Shown one piece after another: positions 23,478 through 33,085 of a stretch of 49,973 nucleotides of DNA (positions within the stretch are counted from its first letter, which is position 1; each line of letters begins with the position of its first letter). This stretch comes from Nitrospirota bacterium (GTDB taxonomy: Bacteria; Nitrospirota; Thermodesulfovibrionia; SZUA-242). Made by a program: the position numbers and the translations under genes. Location of the stretch: NCBI GenBank assembly GCA_027021335.1, contig JALUUO010000042.1, forward strand, positions 1 through 49,973, read 5' to 3'. The notes under the pieces are model-generated. The model was given only the letters and a program-made list of their open reading frames with translations, made no database searches and had not been told where the DNA came from.

Positions 23478-26400
23478 AATCCATTTTATTTTTTATTATT
23501 ATTTTTCTCTCGGCATTGCCGGTTGTTAGCGCATCTGAGGACTCTTCCGGCAGGTACGAATATCAAAAAAAAGATAAGGCGGAAGAACAGAAAAAATATA
23601 TCGCCAGGCTTACCGAGGATAAAAGAAAGGTTAACCTGGCTATCCAGAACACAAAGGTCCTGATTGACAAGTCGAGAAACAAACGTTATCTACCGCAACT
23701 TTATCTTCGTCTTGCCGAACTGCATATTGAAAAATCCAGAATAGTCTATTTTCTTAGAAAAACCGAGGCTGGACGTTCTGTTAAATCATTGGACCAAATG
23801 GAATCCAATGCGCTGAAAAAACAGGCTATCGAAATATATCAGAGAATACTCGAAAACTATCCGGCTTTTGATGAACGTGACAAGGTGTTGTTCTTTCTGG
23901 CCCATGAATACAGAGAATTGGGGCAGATAGATGAGATGATCAAACAGTATAAGACTATTATTAAAAAGCATAAAGAAAGTTCTTATGTGCCGGAGTCATA
24001 CCTTCTTTTAGGCGATTACTTTTTCAATATGCAGGACCTTGATATGGCTCAAAGGCACTACGAGGAGGTCCTTAAATACCCGGAAAGCGCTGCTGTGTCT
24101 ATTGCGCGTTATAAACTGGCTTGGTGCCATATCAATAATGCGGATTTTGAAAAGGCTATTAAACTCTTTGAGGGTTCTGTTACCAGTGTGGTTCCGGGCA
24201 GAAAAACTGATATTGATACCTATAGAAAAGTTGATATACGCCTGGAATCCTTGGTGGATATGGCATATTGTTACGGCGAAGCCTATAAAGAAAGTACTCC
24301 ACAGGAGGCATTGGCGTATTTTCAAAAATATGCATGGTCGAGACCCGTATACACAATTGTCTTAGAAAAACTTGCGCACAGGTATTTAATCAAGAAAAAA
24401 TGGCATCACGCCGCCGTGATATACCGGGAGTTATCAGAACTGCAGCATGATGTCGAAAAACTACTTGAATATGCACGTAACATTTTTGAATGTGTGCGTG
24501 AAACCGAGAACTTCGAGGATGCCGGCAAGGATATATCTATTATTATAAAAGCTCTTAGAAAGCAAAAATACTCTATACATATTCCTGACGATGAGAAAGA
24601 GAAAAACCTTATCGACTATGAGCTATATGCCCGGGATATTATTACTCACCTGCATAACAAAGCCAGGGATCTAAAGTCAGTGGCAGGATTTAAGCGGGCT
24701 GCCGATGCTTATAAATTATACCTGGATTTTTTTAAGGCAAGCCCTGTGTATGCGGATATGGAACTAAACTATGCTGAAACCCTTTTTTCGGCTAAGAGGT
24801 ACCTGGAGGCAGGCAAGCAATATGAAAAGCTGGCAGCAAGAATGCCCGATCAGGACACTAAAGAGAATAAATCAAAGGAAAAAATTCTCTATAGTGCTGT
24901 TCTTTCTTACTACTATACCCTTAAAAATAAAGACAACCTGAATTATTACCAGATTGTCTACGCCAGAGGAGGCCTAAAGACAACCGGAAAGTCGTTTGTC
25001 GCCTCTTTTCCCTCTTCAGACAAGGTTCCGGATGTACGCTTTAATGTTGCATGGATTAATTATGACGAAGGCAACTATGATGAGGCTATTGCCGAGTTTT
25101 CCGGCTTTGTTGAGAACTATCCAAAGAGCAAGGAGGCCAAGGCTGCTGTCCACCTGGTTCTTGATGCTTTTTATCTTAAGGAAGATTTTGAAGGACTGAT
25201 AGCTTATGGGCAAAAGATTATTCAGAACAAAGAAATCAAAAAAACCTTAAGAAACGAGGTGCAGGAGATTGTTTCCGCCGCGGAGTCAAAAGTAATTTAT
25301 TCGCACACATTAACAGCACTGAATGACTGGGAAAAAGGGAAGAAAGAACTTATTGACCTGGCTGAGGAGAACAGTTCTTCGGCCCTTGGAGAGCAGGCCT
25401 TGAATGCATTACTTGTCTCGAGTAAAGAGATGGGAGATCTAGAGACGCTTTTATCAGCCGGTTCTAAACTGCTTGCTAAATACTCTAAATCATCAAGCCC
25501 TGAAGACACCCTTGCTGTAATGATAGATGTTTCTATAAAGGCTGCACAGTTCAGGATGCTTGTGGAGTACCTGGAGAAGTTTGCAGACATGCTTCCTGAT
25601 AATGCCAATTCTGTAGATTTCCTTTACCAGGCTGCTCATATTCGGGAAAGTTTTGGCCAGTATGCTTATGCAAACAGGGACTACAAACTACTTCTAGGTC
25701 GTTTGAAAAAAAATAGTGATATGCGCGGAAAGATAATATTTGCTATGTCGAAAAATGCTATTAGTCTTGGAAATGATGATGTCGCAATAGCAATACTTCT
25801 TGACAATAGAAAGTACCTTTCAAGTTTGGAAAAAATAAAGGCTGATGCAATAGTGGCGGATCTTTATTTGCAAAACGGACGTTTAAAGAAAGCGCTTAAA
25901 TATAGAAAACGAGCATACACGGCGTATAAACCGGGCTTTGCAGGTAAAGACAGTGCTATCAACCCCCTTATGGCCCGTATGGCATACAATGCTGTAAAGA
26001 GATTGAGTAAAAAATACATGGAAATTCAATTGCAAAACAAGATTGACAACAAAGTTGTAGCAAGAAAGGCTAAGCTGCTTGAAAAGCTCGAAAAAGGATA
26101 CCATGAGGTAATTCAGTACAAATCACCTAAGTGGGCATTGCCGGCATGCTATGGCACATATGAGATCAATAATGAATTCGCGCGTTTTCTAAAAAGCGCT
26201 CCTTTGCCGAAGGAGTTGACTCCGGAGCAGCAGGAACAATACATTCAAATTATAAACCGGAAAGCTCAAGGTTATGTGGCAAAAGCTGAGCAGTACCAGC
26301 AAACATGTTTTGAACAGGCGCATAAGTTGGAAATATGCGATCCTGAACTGGCAGTCCTTTTCAACAAGGCAGCCAATAATAGTTCGGCAGAACGATACAG

Positions 26401-26911
26401 TGCTTACGCCGGCCCGGTTGCTTCAGCAGAGGTTAGAACCAGCAGTTTTAAAGATGAGGACTTAAGAAATCTTCACTCGAAACTTATGAAAAATCCTGCT
26501 GATTTAGAATCCATGTACGCATTGACTATGCTTTATATGGAAAAAGGTGATTTCAGGCAATCCAGCCTTATGGCTCAAAAGACATTGGATGAGATCAAAG
26601 ATAAGTCTGACCCAATGGCAGCCTCTCTTCATAACATAATTGGAGTAGCTTATTTAAATGCTGGTGATGATACCTCAGCAAGAGACGAGTTTAAACAGGC
26701 TCTTGAAATTGATTCTGAAAATATTGGAGCCAAAATTAATCTTGCAGGTCTTTATGACTATTACGGTCATGCAGAAAAAGCAGAGAAGCTTTATAGTTCA
26801 CTTCCTGATGCTGCTGTAGTGGATGCCGCAAAAGAATTGATTCATAAACGTTCAGGAGAGTTTTATTATGCTCGTGTTAAAGAAAACGAGAAAGAAAATA
26901 AGGCTATTTAA
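23474..26911 (+). CDS. Large TPR protein, AgmU/GltD-like
   Basis: This 1145-residue exported protein has a signal peptide (ILFFIIIFLSALPVVSA) and at least a dozen helical repeats, such as YLRLAELHIEKSRIVY, FFLAHEYRELGQIDEMIKQY, YLLLGDYFFNMQDLDMAQRH, VAWINYDEGNYDEAIAEFS and IGVAYLNAGDDTSARDEFKQ. Size and organisation resemble the long periplasmic TPR scaffold AgmU/GltD of Myxococcus. Such scaffolds link inner-membrane motors to outer-membrane complexes. It starts 4 bp inside the previous gene, and its end overlaps the next lipoprotein start by 44 bp. TPR proteins diverge fast, so I give the class, not a strict orthologue. Confidence 0.83.
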   Translation: MKSILFFIIIFLSALPVVSASEDSSGRYEYQKKDKAEEQKKYIARLTEDKRKVNLAIQNTKVLIDKSRNKRYLPQLYLRLAELHIEKSRIVYFLRKTEAGRSVKSLDQMESNALKKQAIEIYQRILENYPAFDERDKVLFFLAHEYRELGQIDEMIKQYKTIIKKHKESSYVPESYLLLGDYFFNMQDLDMAQRHYEEVLKYPESAAVSIARYKLAWCHINNADFEKAIKLFEGSVTSVVPGRKTDIDTYRKVDIRLESLVDMAYCYGEAYKESTPQEALAYFQKYAWSRPVYTIVLEKLAHRYLIKKKWHHAAVIYRELSELQHDVEKLLEYARNIFECVRETENFEDAGKDISIIIKALRKQKYSIHIPDDEKEKNLIDYELYARDIITHLHNKARDLKSVAGFKRAADAYKLYLDFFKASPVYADMELNYAETLFSAKRYLEAGKQYEKLAARMPDQDTKENKSKEKILYSAVLSYYYTLKNKDNLNYYQIVYARGGLKTTGKSFVASFPSSDKVPDVRFNVAWINYDEGNYDEAIAEFSGFVENYPKSKEAKAAVHLVLDAFYLKEDFEGLIAYGQKIIQNKEIKKTLRNEVQEIVSAAESKVIYSHTLTALNDWEKGKKELIDLAEENSSSALGEQALNALLVSSKEMGDLETLLSAGSKLLAKYSKSSSPEDTLAVMIDVSIKAAQFRMLVEYLEKFADMLPDNANSVDFLYQAAHIRESFGQYAYANRDYKLLLGRLKKNSDMRGKIIFAMSKNAISLGNDDVAIAILLDNRKYLSSLEKIKADAIVADLYLQNGRLKKALKYRKRAYTAYKPGFAGKDSAINPLMARMAYNAVKRLSKKYMEIQLQNKIDNKVVARKAKLLEKLEKGYHEVIQYKSPKWALPACYGTYEINNEFARFLKSAPLPKELTPEQQEQYIQIINRKAQGYVAKAEQYQQTCFEQAHKLEICDPELAVLFNKAANNSSAERYSAYAGPVASAEVRTSSFKDEDLRNLHSKLMKNPADLESMYALTMLYMEKGDFRQSSLMAQKTLDEIKDKSDPMAASLHNIIGVAYLNAGDDTSARDEFKQALEIDSENIGAKINLAGLYDYYGHAEKAEKLYSSLPDAAVVDAAKELIHKRSGEFYYARVKENEKENKAI

Positions 26912-28196
26912 GCTTTTAAATATTTTCCTGCCACTGTTTGTGACTGCTGTCTTGTTTAATGCTTGTGGTGGTGGTTCCGGCGCTGGTAATGGCAACGAAG
27001 ATTCAGAAAAAGAGACTCAGGAAGATAAGTGGACACAGTCTGCGATAGGCAACAGTCTTGGCAGCGGAGGTCTGCTTAGCCCGCGTGTAAGCGCTGCAAT
27101 GGGCAGTGATGGAAACATACATATAGCTTATTTTGACGACAGCGACACAAATGCTACAGATTATGTGCTTAACTATATTGTTACAGATATAAGCACTCTT
27201 GGAGGTTCTGCCGAGACTGTTATATCAGTGGACAATACAAGTGCCCTTTCATTGTCCCTAGGGCCTGATAACAGCCCTGTTGTTGCATACCAGGGAGGAG
27301 AGGTTCGTGAGTGCAATAATGAAAAACGCTCTGATGCGATGTTCAGTGTCAGGCAGAGTGGGGGTTGGAACGAGTATACAGGGGCTATTGGTGTGGTTGC
27401 CAGGAATCCGACCTTGCCTGACGGACTTGCAGGTAAAGAGTTGTCTGTGGTTGTTGATTCTGCAGGGTTTATTCATATCGCTTATCAATTCTTTTACGAG
27501 GGTTGTGACGAGCAGAACTTTACATATCCGGACATTATGTATGTAAAAAAAGACCCTAACGCGCTCGCTACTCCAGTTGCTGAGGAGGTTGTTGAGGGAA
27601 ATACATATATAAATAACAGCTTAGGCATTCAAAACAGTGCAGGAACTTACGCCTCTATAACACTGGACAGCCAGGGAGATCCTGCGATTTTTTATTATGC
27701 CACCCTTTCAGACGGAACCACAGGGCTTCGTGTGGCGCGGAAAAAAAATAATGTTTGGACTCCGGAGTGGATAGAGACCGATTGCGAGATAGGTGATATC
27801 AGCGCTGCCAGGTCAGGCGAGGATTACCTGGCTGTGGCTTACTATGTAAAGAGTTGCAAGAACAAAGATGATGCTAATTTATTGCGTTACGCAAAAGAAC
27901 AGTCCTCGGCATGGGTTCTGCAGACGGTGGATGATTCAGTAAAGGCTGGAAACTATTGCAGCTTGGCATTTAGCTCTTCTGGAAAACCTGCTATTGCTTA
28001 CTATGCGCTTGAGAGCTATAGCGGACGCGATCTTAAAGATCTGTATATTGCACAACTTAACGAAAACTCATGGGACCTGGAGGTTGTAGCTTCGACAGGA
28101 GATATAGGACTTTACAATAACCTGTTGTTTGACGGTGAGAGTCCGATCATCATTTCTTACTCTGGCACTGACAGAACGATCTATGCTTTTTATTAA
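26868..28196 (+). CDS. Lipoprotein with beta-propeller-like repeats
   Basis: This 442-residue protein has a basic N-terminus, a hydrophobic stretch and a lipobox FNAC followed by GGGSGAG, so it is probably an outer-membrane lipoprotein. Six or seven repeats follow the pattern G-x-x-x-I-A-Y-(Y/F), about 20 residues, then W: GNIHIAYFDDS, GFIHIAYQFF, GDPAIFYYATLS, LAVAYYVKS, GKPAIAYYALES, PIIISYSGT. This is the layout of BNR/sialidase-like beta-propellers. Catalysis is not implied; it more likely binds protein or glycan. AGGAGAG lies upstream of the start, inside the preceding gene. Confidence 0.8.
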   Translation: MLVLKKTRKKIRLFKLLNIFLPLFVTAVLFNACGGGSGAGNGNEDSEKETQEDKWTQSAIGNSLGSGGLLSPRVSAAMGSDGNIHIAYFDDSDTNATDYVLNYIVTDISTLGGSAETVISVDNTSALSLSLGPDNSPVVAYQGGEVRECNNEKRSDAMFSVRQSGGWNEYTGAIGVVARNPTLPDGLAGKELSVVVDSAGFIHIAYQFFYEGCDEQNFTYPDIMYVKKDPNALATPVAEEVVEGNTYINNSLGIQNSAGTYASITLDSQGDPAIFYYATLSDGTTGLRVARKKNNVWTPEWIETDCEIGDISAARSGEDYLAVAYYVKSCKNKDDANLLRYAKEQSSAWVLQTVDDSVKAGNYCSLAFSSSGKPAIAYYALESYSGRDLKDLYIAQLNENSWDLEVVASTGDIGLYNNLLFDGESPIIISYSGTDRTIYAFY

Positions 28197-28209
28197 GAGG
28201 AGGTATGTT

Positions 28210-29034
28210 ATGAGAAAAAATATTCTTGTGTTGGTTGTTTCATTATTTGTATTTAACCTGTTTTTTGTTATCGAAGAGGTCGGCTCACAGGAGTTTGATC
28301 CAAACGACTGGTTTGACGAGTGTCCTGACCAGCTCTGTGGCGCTCCGCCTACCGGAGGTGTAGGCGGTGGCGGCGGTGGCGGCGGTCCTATTATTGTCAG
28401 TTATGATCTCGGTCCGCTGTTTTCCTTACAGGAAGATATTGACGTTGATGGTGTTGTGGATACAAGAGACAATTGTCCTTATACTCCAAATGATCAAAGT
28501 GAGAACTCGGACGGCGATGACTATGGTGATGACTGTGATAACTGCCCGACTGTGACCAATATCGACCAGCTTGATACAGACGGAGATGGTGAAGGGGATG
28601 AATGCGATAACGATCTTGACGGTGATGGTATCGATAACAGTTCAGACAACTGTATAGCAATTTTAAATACACTCCAGAGTGACTATGATAATGACGGAAT
28701 AGGTGACTCTTGCGATGATGATGATGATAATGATGGAGTGCCGGATAGTATCGATAATTGCAGCAGGGTTTATAATCCGAACCAGGAAAACAGTGACTAT
28801 TACCTGCTTGGCGATACGGCAGGGGACTTATGTGATGAAGACCTGGATAATGACGGCTTTCTGGAAGACGGCGGTCCGAATACCGACTTGTGTCCAAGGT
28901 TACGTACCGATAAAAACAGTGACCTTGACGGTGATGGTATTGGGGATGCATGTGACAATTGTCCCAACATTTCAAATGCCACACAGGCTGACCGGGATCA
29001 GGATGGAGTAGGGGACGAATGTGATGCGACCTAA
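28210..29034 (+). CDS. Exported thrombospondin type-3 repeat (calcium-binding) protein
   Basis: The start is ATG 28210, with AGGAGGT 5 bp upstream; a longer frame from 28129 is inside the previous gene. The signal peptide is NILVLVVSLFVFNLFFVIEE. After a poly-glycine linker come six to seven thrombospondin type-3 units of the form D-x-D-x-D-G-x-x-D-x-x-D-N-C, for example DLDGDGIGDACDNCP and DYDNDGIGDSCDDD. These bind calcium and are common in large surface proteins. There are many cysteines, in CDNCP pairs, so the protein should fold outside the cytoplasm. The end overlaps the VWA lipoprotein start. Confidence 0.88.
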   Translation: MRKNILVLVVSLFVFNLFFVIEEVGSQEFDPNDWFDECPDQLCGAPPTGGVGGGGGGGGPIIVSYDLGPLFSLQEDIDVDGVVDTRDNCPYTPNDQSENSDGDDYGDDCDNCPTVTNIDQLDTDGDGEGDECDNDLDGDGIDNSSDNCIAILNTLQSDYDNDGIGDSCDDDDDNDGVPDSIDNCSRVYNPNQENSDYYLLGDTAGDLCDEDLDNDGFLEDGGPNTDLCPRLRTDKNSDLDGDGIGDACDNCPNISNATQADRDQDGVGDECDAT

Positions 29035-30652
29035 AGGAAATAAAATTCCTCATTTGTTCATCATTATGCTGTTTCTGGTTTATGGCTGCGGAAAAGCTCC
29101 GGATCTTGAAAGAACCCAGGCCCAGACCAAGGTTACGTTAACCGGCTCGTTTATTACAGAGAGTCCTGACGAGATACAATTTCCTGTCAAGGTGCTATTT
29201 GCGATTGACTGCTCGCTCAGCATGGGTGATGAAATACTCGGACAACAGGTGGGATCGGATCCGAACTTTCTTAGAATAGAGGCTGTGCGTAACTTCATTG
29301 ATGAATACAACAGCAACGAAAACACCTCGTTCGAGATTATGCTTTGGAGTAATAACGTGTTTGAATACACAAGAACAATCGATGGTAGGGGCGGCTTTAC
29401 CAAAGATCCAGACGAGCTTAACAGGGTTCTGGACGCGGCACGAAATGATACTACAACTGACTACCTTGGAACATTGACGTCAATTTATAGTGATATTGAA
29501 AGAGATATCCGGAATACTGAGAATAGTGAAAGCCTGATCCGGACTAAGTATATTGTGGTTTTCTTAAGTGACGGAGTGCCCAATACAGGAGCCGGAACTC
29601 AGAGTAATTTTGATATATGGAATCTTGTCGGCGATATCTATGATATGGCGATAGAAAGCGGTGTTGGAAGTTTCAACTTTCACACATTTCTTCTGCTTGG
29701 AGGTTTCGCACCAACTCAATCCGGGCAGGATACCCAAAGGCGTGCTGAAGAGACACTTCAGGGTATGGCGGATCGTGGCGAAGGCCAGTTCCGGCTTTTT
29801 GATACGGCAGAAAGCATCGATTTTATAAATATTGTTGATATGAGGCTGACTGTTGAATATAAGATCAAATATCTGCTCGCCTATAATTATAATGTAAGGC
29901 CGGGAGTAGAGCTTGTTTATGTTGATAGTGACGGAGACGGCCTTATTGACGAGCAGGAAGTCGAGTATGGAACAGATATAAACCTAAGGGATACCGACGG
30001 GGATGGATTGAGCGACTTTTTCGAGGTGTCTGTAAGTTCGCCGGGCCGCGAACTGGATCCGCTCATGCAGGACAGCCCATGTGACTTGATGCCGGATGGT
30101 ATATGGCCTGACACGGACAGTGACGGACTGACCGATTGCGAGGAGTATGTTAAGGGCACTGACAGGCGTGTGCCGGACACAGACAAAGACGGTATTCCGG
30201 ATGGAATAGAGTTTACAATGGGCACCAACCCCCTCGAAATCCAGTATACCACCGACACTGATTTTGATGGATGGCAAGATTGGCTGGAGGTGCAGAGGCA
30301 TACAAACGTTCTTTCGAATGACCCTAAAATAAGAGAAAGATATGCTTATGAATACGATATTAAAGACGAAGGCCTGGTGCCCATAGATCAGGGAACCGAC
30401 ATGCCTTCATATGTGCGGCAATACTCTTTTACTGTATCCAATATTCATGTGATGGAAACAGTCGGAGATACAGAGATCGCTCAGCGGACTTTGAACAGCG
30501 GGGACAACCTTATCCGGTTCTATATTGCTCAGGTCCCGGAAGATAACCCAGACAGCCAGCCTATATTCCGGGTGGCGGAAGTTGTTGTCAATATCGCGGA
30601 CTTTAACAAAGACTTGGTACTTACGCCAACTGACTTCGAATTAATTCAATAG
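29024..30652 (+). CDS. VWA-domain lipoprotein with calcium-binding repeats (CglB-like)
   Basis: This 542-residue lipoprotein begins MRPKGNKIPHLFIIMLFLV and has the lipid-modified Cys22 (VYGC). A von Willebrand A domain follows at about 55-270, with MIDAS motif DCSLS near residue 62, the GTLTS region, and VVFLSDGVPNTGAG. After it come EF-hand-like thrombospondin-3 units (DSDGDGLIDEQEVEYGTD, DTDGDGLSDFFEV, DTDSDGLTDCEEYVKGTD, DTDKDGIPDGIEF). The last 150 residues are beta-rich. In Myxococcus the VWA lipoprotein CglB is the surface adhesin of the gliding machinery; by place and domain this may be its functional counterpart. GTG 29021 is an alternative start. It overlaps the preceding gene by 11 bp. 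Confidence 0.87.
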   Translation: MRPKGNKIPHLFIIMLFLVYGCGKAPDLERTQAQTKVTLTGSFITESPDEIQFPVKVLFAIDCSLSMGDEILGQQVGSDPNFLRIEAVRNFIDEYNSNENTSFEIMLWSNNVFEYTRTIDGRGGFTKDPDELNRVLDAARNDTTTDYLGTLTSIYSDIERDIRNTENSESLIRTKYIVVFLSDGVPNTGAGTQSNFDIWNLVGDIYDMAIESGVGSFNFHTFLLLGGFAPTQSGQDTQRRAEETLQGMADRGEGQFRLFDTAESIDFINIVDMRLTVEYKIKYLLAYNYNVRPGVELVYVDSDGDGLIDEQEVEYGTDINLRDTDGDGLSDFFEVSVSSPGRELDPLMQDSPCDLMPDGIWPDTDSDGLTDCEEYVKGTDRRVPDTDKDGIPDGIEFTMGTNPLEIQYTTDTDFDGWQDWLEVQRHTNVLSNDPKIRERYAYEYDIKDEGLVPIDQGTDMPSYVRQYSFTVSNIHVMETVGDTEIAQRTLNSGDNLIRFYIAQVPEDNPDSQPIFRVAEVVVNIADFNKDLVLTPTDFELIQ

Positions 30653-30665
30653 AGAGGTGAATAAT

Positions 30666-32975
30666 ATGAAGAAAATATATTTAAAAATATACTTGTTTAT
30701 TACAGCATTGTTTTTAGTTTTGCCGATAATATTTGCGGGTTGCGGTGGATCTAAGAAGTCAGGTTCAGGCAATGAAAACAGTGTTCAGGAATTAGCGCTG
30801 AATAAGACATTATCAGGCAGCATCTCTAATGTAGGCGAGGTTGACTGGTATCACTATCGTGCGGCTGAGGCTAATAGACTGCTTAATGTTAAAGCATCAA
30901 GTAACACTTACCGGCCTGACGTTGAACTGCTTGTAACAGTTTTTCAGTTGGATGCCTCGGGCAATAAGGTAAGGCTTTATGGTGATCATGCGCCTGAAGG
31001 CAGCCAGCTTCCGGCTGATATTACAATGAATATTTATATTGATACGCCTAAAGATATTTATATATCTGTGCGGGATTTAATGGATGACGAAGCTTCAGAT
31101 AATGAGTATTACTTGAGTATTGACTACTCGACCTCGTCTGATGATAACGATAGTTTTTCAGCGGCAACGACAATTGTTATTGGTGATTCTCAGACATGTC
31201 AAAACGACAGCATAGGTTATATCGGAGATGTCGATGCCTTTAAATTTAATGTATCACAGGCAGGTGTGTACGAAGTTGCAACTGACTTCACTACGTTTTC
31301 CGGCGGCACCGATGTTGATCTGTCCATTGCCGTATATAACAGTAATGGCGAATTGATGGAATCCATTACCCGCAGGAATGTTGAAAATTACGACTTGATA
31401 CTCTACCTGCCGGCTGACGAATACTATGTTTTAATTGATGATTACGGTAACGATGATTTTGATACAGCATCAACATTCGAGATCTGCGTAAATTCGGTTA
31501 ATGCCGGTGAGGCAAATGAAAATGATACTTCGGCTACCGCATCGCCTGTGGAAGTTGATTTTACAGCCAACGGCTCTTTGGATTATTCAGGAGATGAGGA
31601 TTGGTATAGTTTTTCTGTAAGTGCAAGCTCCGCAGGTTTTAATGTGTTGAATATAGCTTTTGATGATGTAGACGAAGATATTGATTTAACTTACCAGGTA
31701 AGCGTCGAAGATTCAGATGGAAATGTGCTTCTTTCGCATAGTTTTGTTGGAGGCTCAGATGAATATCAAACACAGGTAAAAGCCGACAGCGGTGACTATT
31801 ACCTGGTAGTTAAAGCTGCTCAGGGGCAGAAAATTTCCGGACAAGCTTCTTATTCAGCATCAATCGCGGTGGTGGATATTGATGATCCAGGAGAGGCAGC
31901 CCCAGGCAATGAGACAATAGGCACAGCTGAAACACTTGATCCAAGCGGCACGCCAAGCACCGGCAAGATCGCGTTCCGGGGAGATGATGACTGGTATGAA
32001 GTTGTAGTAGTGGGCAGTTCGGCACCTCAGATTCTAGAAGTCTTCTTGAGCGCTCCGGTCTCTAATGTGGAGTACTCCTTCAGCCTTATACGTGATGACA
32101 TAATAAAAAAAGAGTATGATATTAATGGTAGTGATGGAACAACAAGTCTGAAAACAAGCATACTTGTGCCTGCAACCGATCCGTCTAGTTCCCTTACCTA
32201 TTATATTAAGGTAAGCGATTATCAAGGTGATGAAGGTAATGGTGATGTTGAGTACCAAATAAGTGCAAATCTCAACGCGGTGCCGGATTCACTACCCCCG
32301 GATACAAACGATGTAGCCATCGTCGATCCGATTTACTATAGCGAAGCCGATGAAATTTCGGGTGCTAATCCAACCACGATTGAGCTGGAGCATGATTCTT
32401 TAACGCAGGTGGATCATGTTGTAAACACCACTTTTTTAAACTTCAATATTGAAACTCCTCCTACCGGCATTACAAGGGAAACCGATGTTGATGGCCTGAC
32501 GACTATTAATTTCCCATGGATCGGCGGATATATTGATTACCAGGGCGATCAGGACTGGTTCCGAGTTGATCTAAACCGCCTGTTCGGGGATTCCAGTGAT
32601 AACTGGTATTACGAAATCAAGATAGATTTTCATGTAGACGGTTCATCAGTGGAATACGTATGGAAATTCTATCGTGACAGAAATCAGAACGAAATTCTTG
32701 TTGATCGTCAAGGAGATTCCAACGGCTTTTTCGCCAGCGCAGGAGATCTCAGTTCTACAGATACAGGTCCTCTTGACATCACTACTCCAACAGGAAGCGA
32801 CAATGCCTTTTGGGTTGGCGATGCCTGGCAGGGTAATTTCTATCTCAGTATCAGCGATTTTAATTATGTAGCCTCAGAAGAACCCGACGATGACTGGGGA
32901 TATGACGCTCCATACTATTTCAAACTGACTCTTGTTTATCATCCAGGGGAGTCTTATCCATCTGTTGCGGAGTGA
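30666..32975 (+). CDS. Lipoprotein with five PPC-type beta-sandwich repeats
   Basis: This 769-residue protein starts at ATG 30666 (AGAGAGGTG upstream). The signal sequence ends in lipobox FAGC followed by GGSKKSG. It contains at least five pre-peptidase C-terminal-like domains, each marked by a G-D-x-D-W-Y/F turn: VGEVDWYHYRA, YIGDVDAFKFNV, YSGDEDWYSFSV, FRGDDDWYEVVV, YQGDQDWFRVDL. PPC domains are usually secretion or binding modules attached to proteases or adhesins; here no catalytic domain is present. It ends the large operon. A 12-bp hairpin follows. Confidence 0.85.
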   Translation: MKKIYLKIYLFITALFLVLPIIFAGCGGSKKSGSGNENSVQELALNKTLSGSISNVGEVDWYHYRAAEANRLLNVKASSNTYRPDVELLVTVFQLDASGNKVRLYGDHAPEGSQLPADITMNIYIDTPKDIYISVRDLMDDEASDNEYYLSIDYSTSSDDNDSFSAATTIVIGDSQTCQNDSIGYIGDVDAFKFNVSQAGVYEVATDFTTFSGGTDVDLSIAVYNSNGELMESITRRNVENYDLILYLPADEYYVLIDDYGNDDFDTASTFEICVNSVNAGEANENDTSATASPVEVDFTANGSLDYSGDEDWYSFSVSASSAGFNVLNIAFDDVDEDIDLTYQVSVEDSDGNVLLSHSFVGGSDEYQTQVKADSGDYYLVVKAAQGQKISGQASYSASIAVVDIDDPGEAAPGNETIGTAETLDPSGTPSTGKIAFRGDDDWYEVVVVGSSAPQILEVFLSAPVSNVEYSFSLIRDDIIKKEYDINGSDGTTSLKTSILVPATDPSSSLTYYIKVSDYQGDEGNGDVEYQISANLNAVPDSLPPDTNDVAIVDPIYYSEADEISGANPTTIELEHDSLTQVDHVVNTTFLNFNIETPPTGITRETDVDGLTTINFPWIGGYIDYQGDQDWFRVDLNRLFGDSSDNWYYEIKIDFHVDGSSVEYVWKFYRDRNQNEILVDRQGDSNGFFASAGDLSSTDTGPLDITTPTGSDNAFWVGDAWQGNFYLSISDFNYVASEEPDDDWGYDAPYYFKLTLVYHPGESYPSVAE

Positions 32976-32994
32976 CTGAGTTTATAGTGTTATT

Positions 32995-33034
32995 CGAGGC
33001 TCTACCGAGCTTGATTTGGTGTGGTAGAGCCTCG
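32995..33034. terminator. Hairpin between convergent operon end and proS
   Basis: CGAGGCTCTACC (32995-33006) and GGTAGAGCCTCG (33023-33034) form a perfect 12-bp stem with a 16-nt loop, 20 bp after the last operon stop. No strong T-run follows on either strand. It may act as a Rho-assisted or bidirectional terminator, or protect mRNA ends. Confidence 0.55.
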
Positions 33035-33085
33035 AAGAATTGAAACAACAACTTGCCGTTTTCTTATCACCTTTTATTACGGTAC

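Noticed and set aside
28397-29053. A 218-codon minus-strand frame rich in His, Tyr and Arg
   Set aside because: It is the antisense of Asp/Gly codons in the thrombospondin type-3 repeats; an artefact of the repeat composition.
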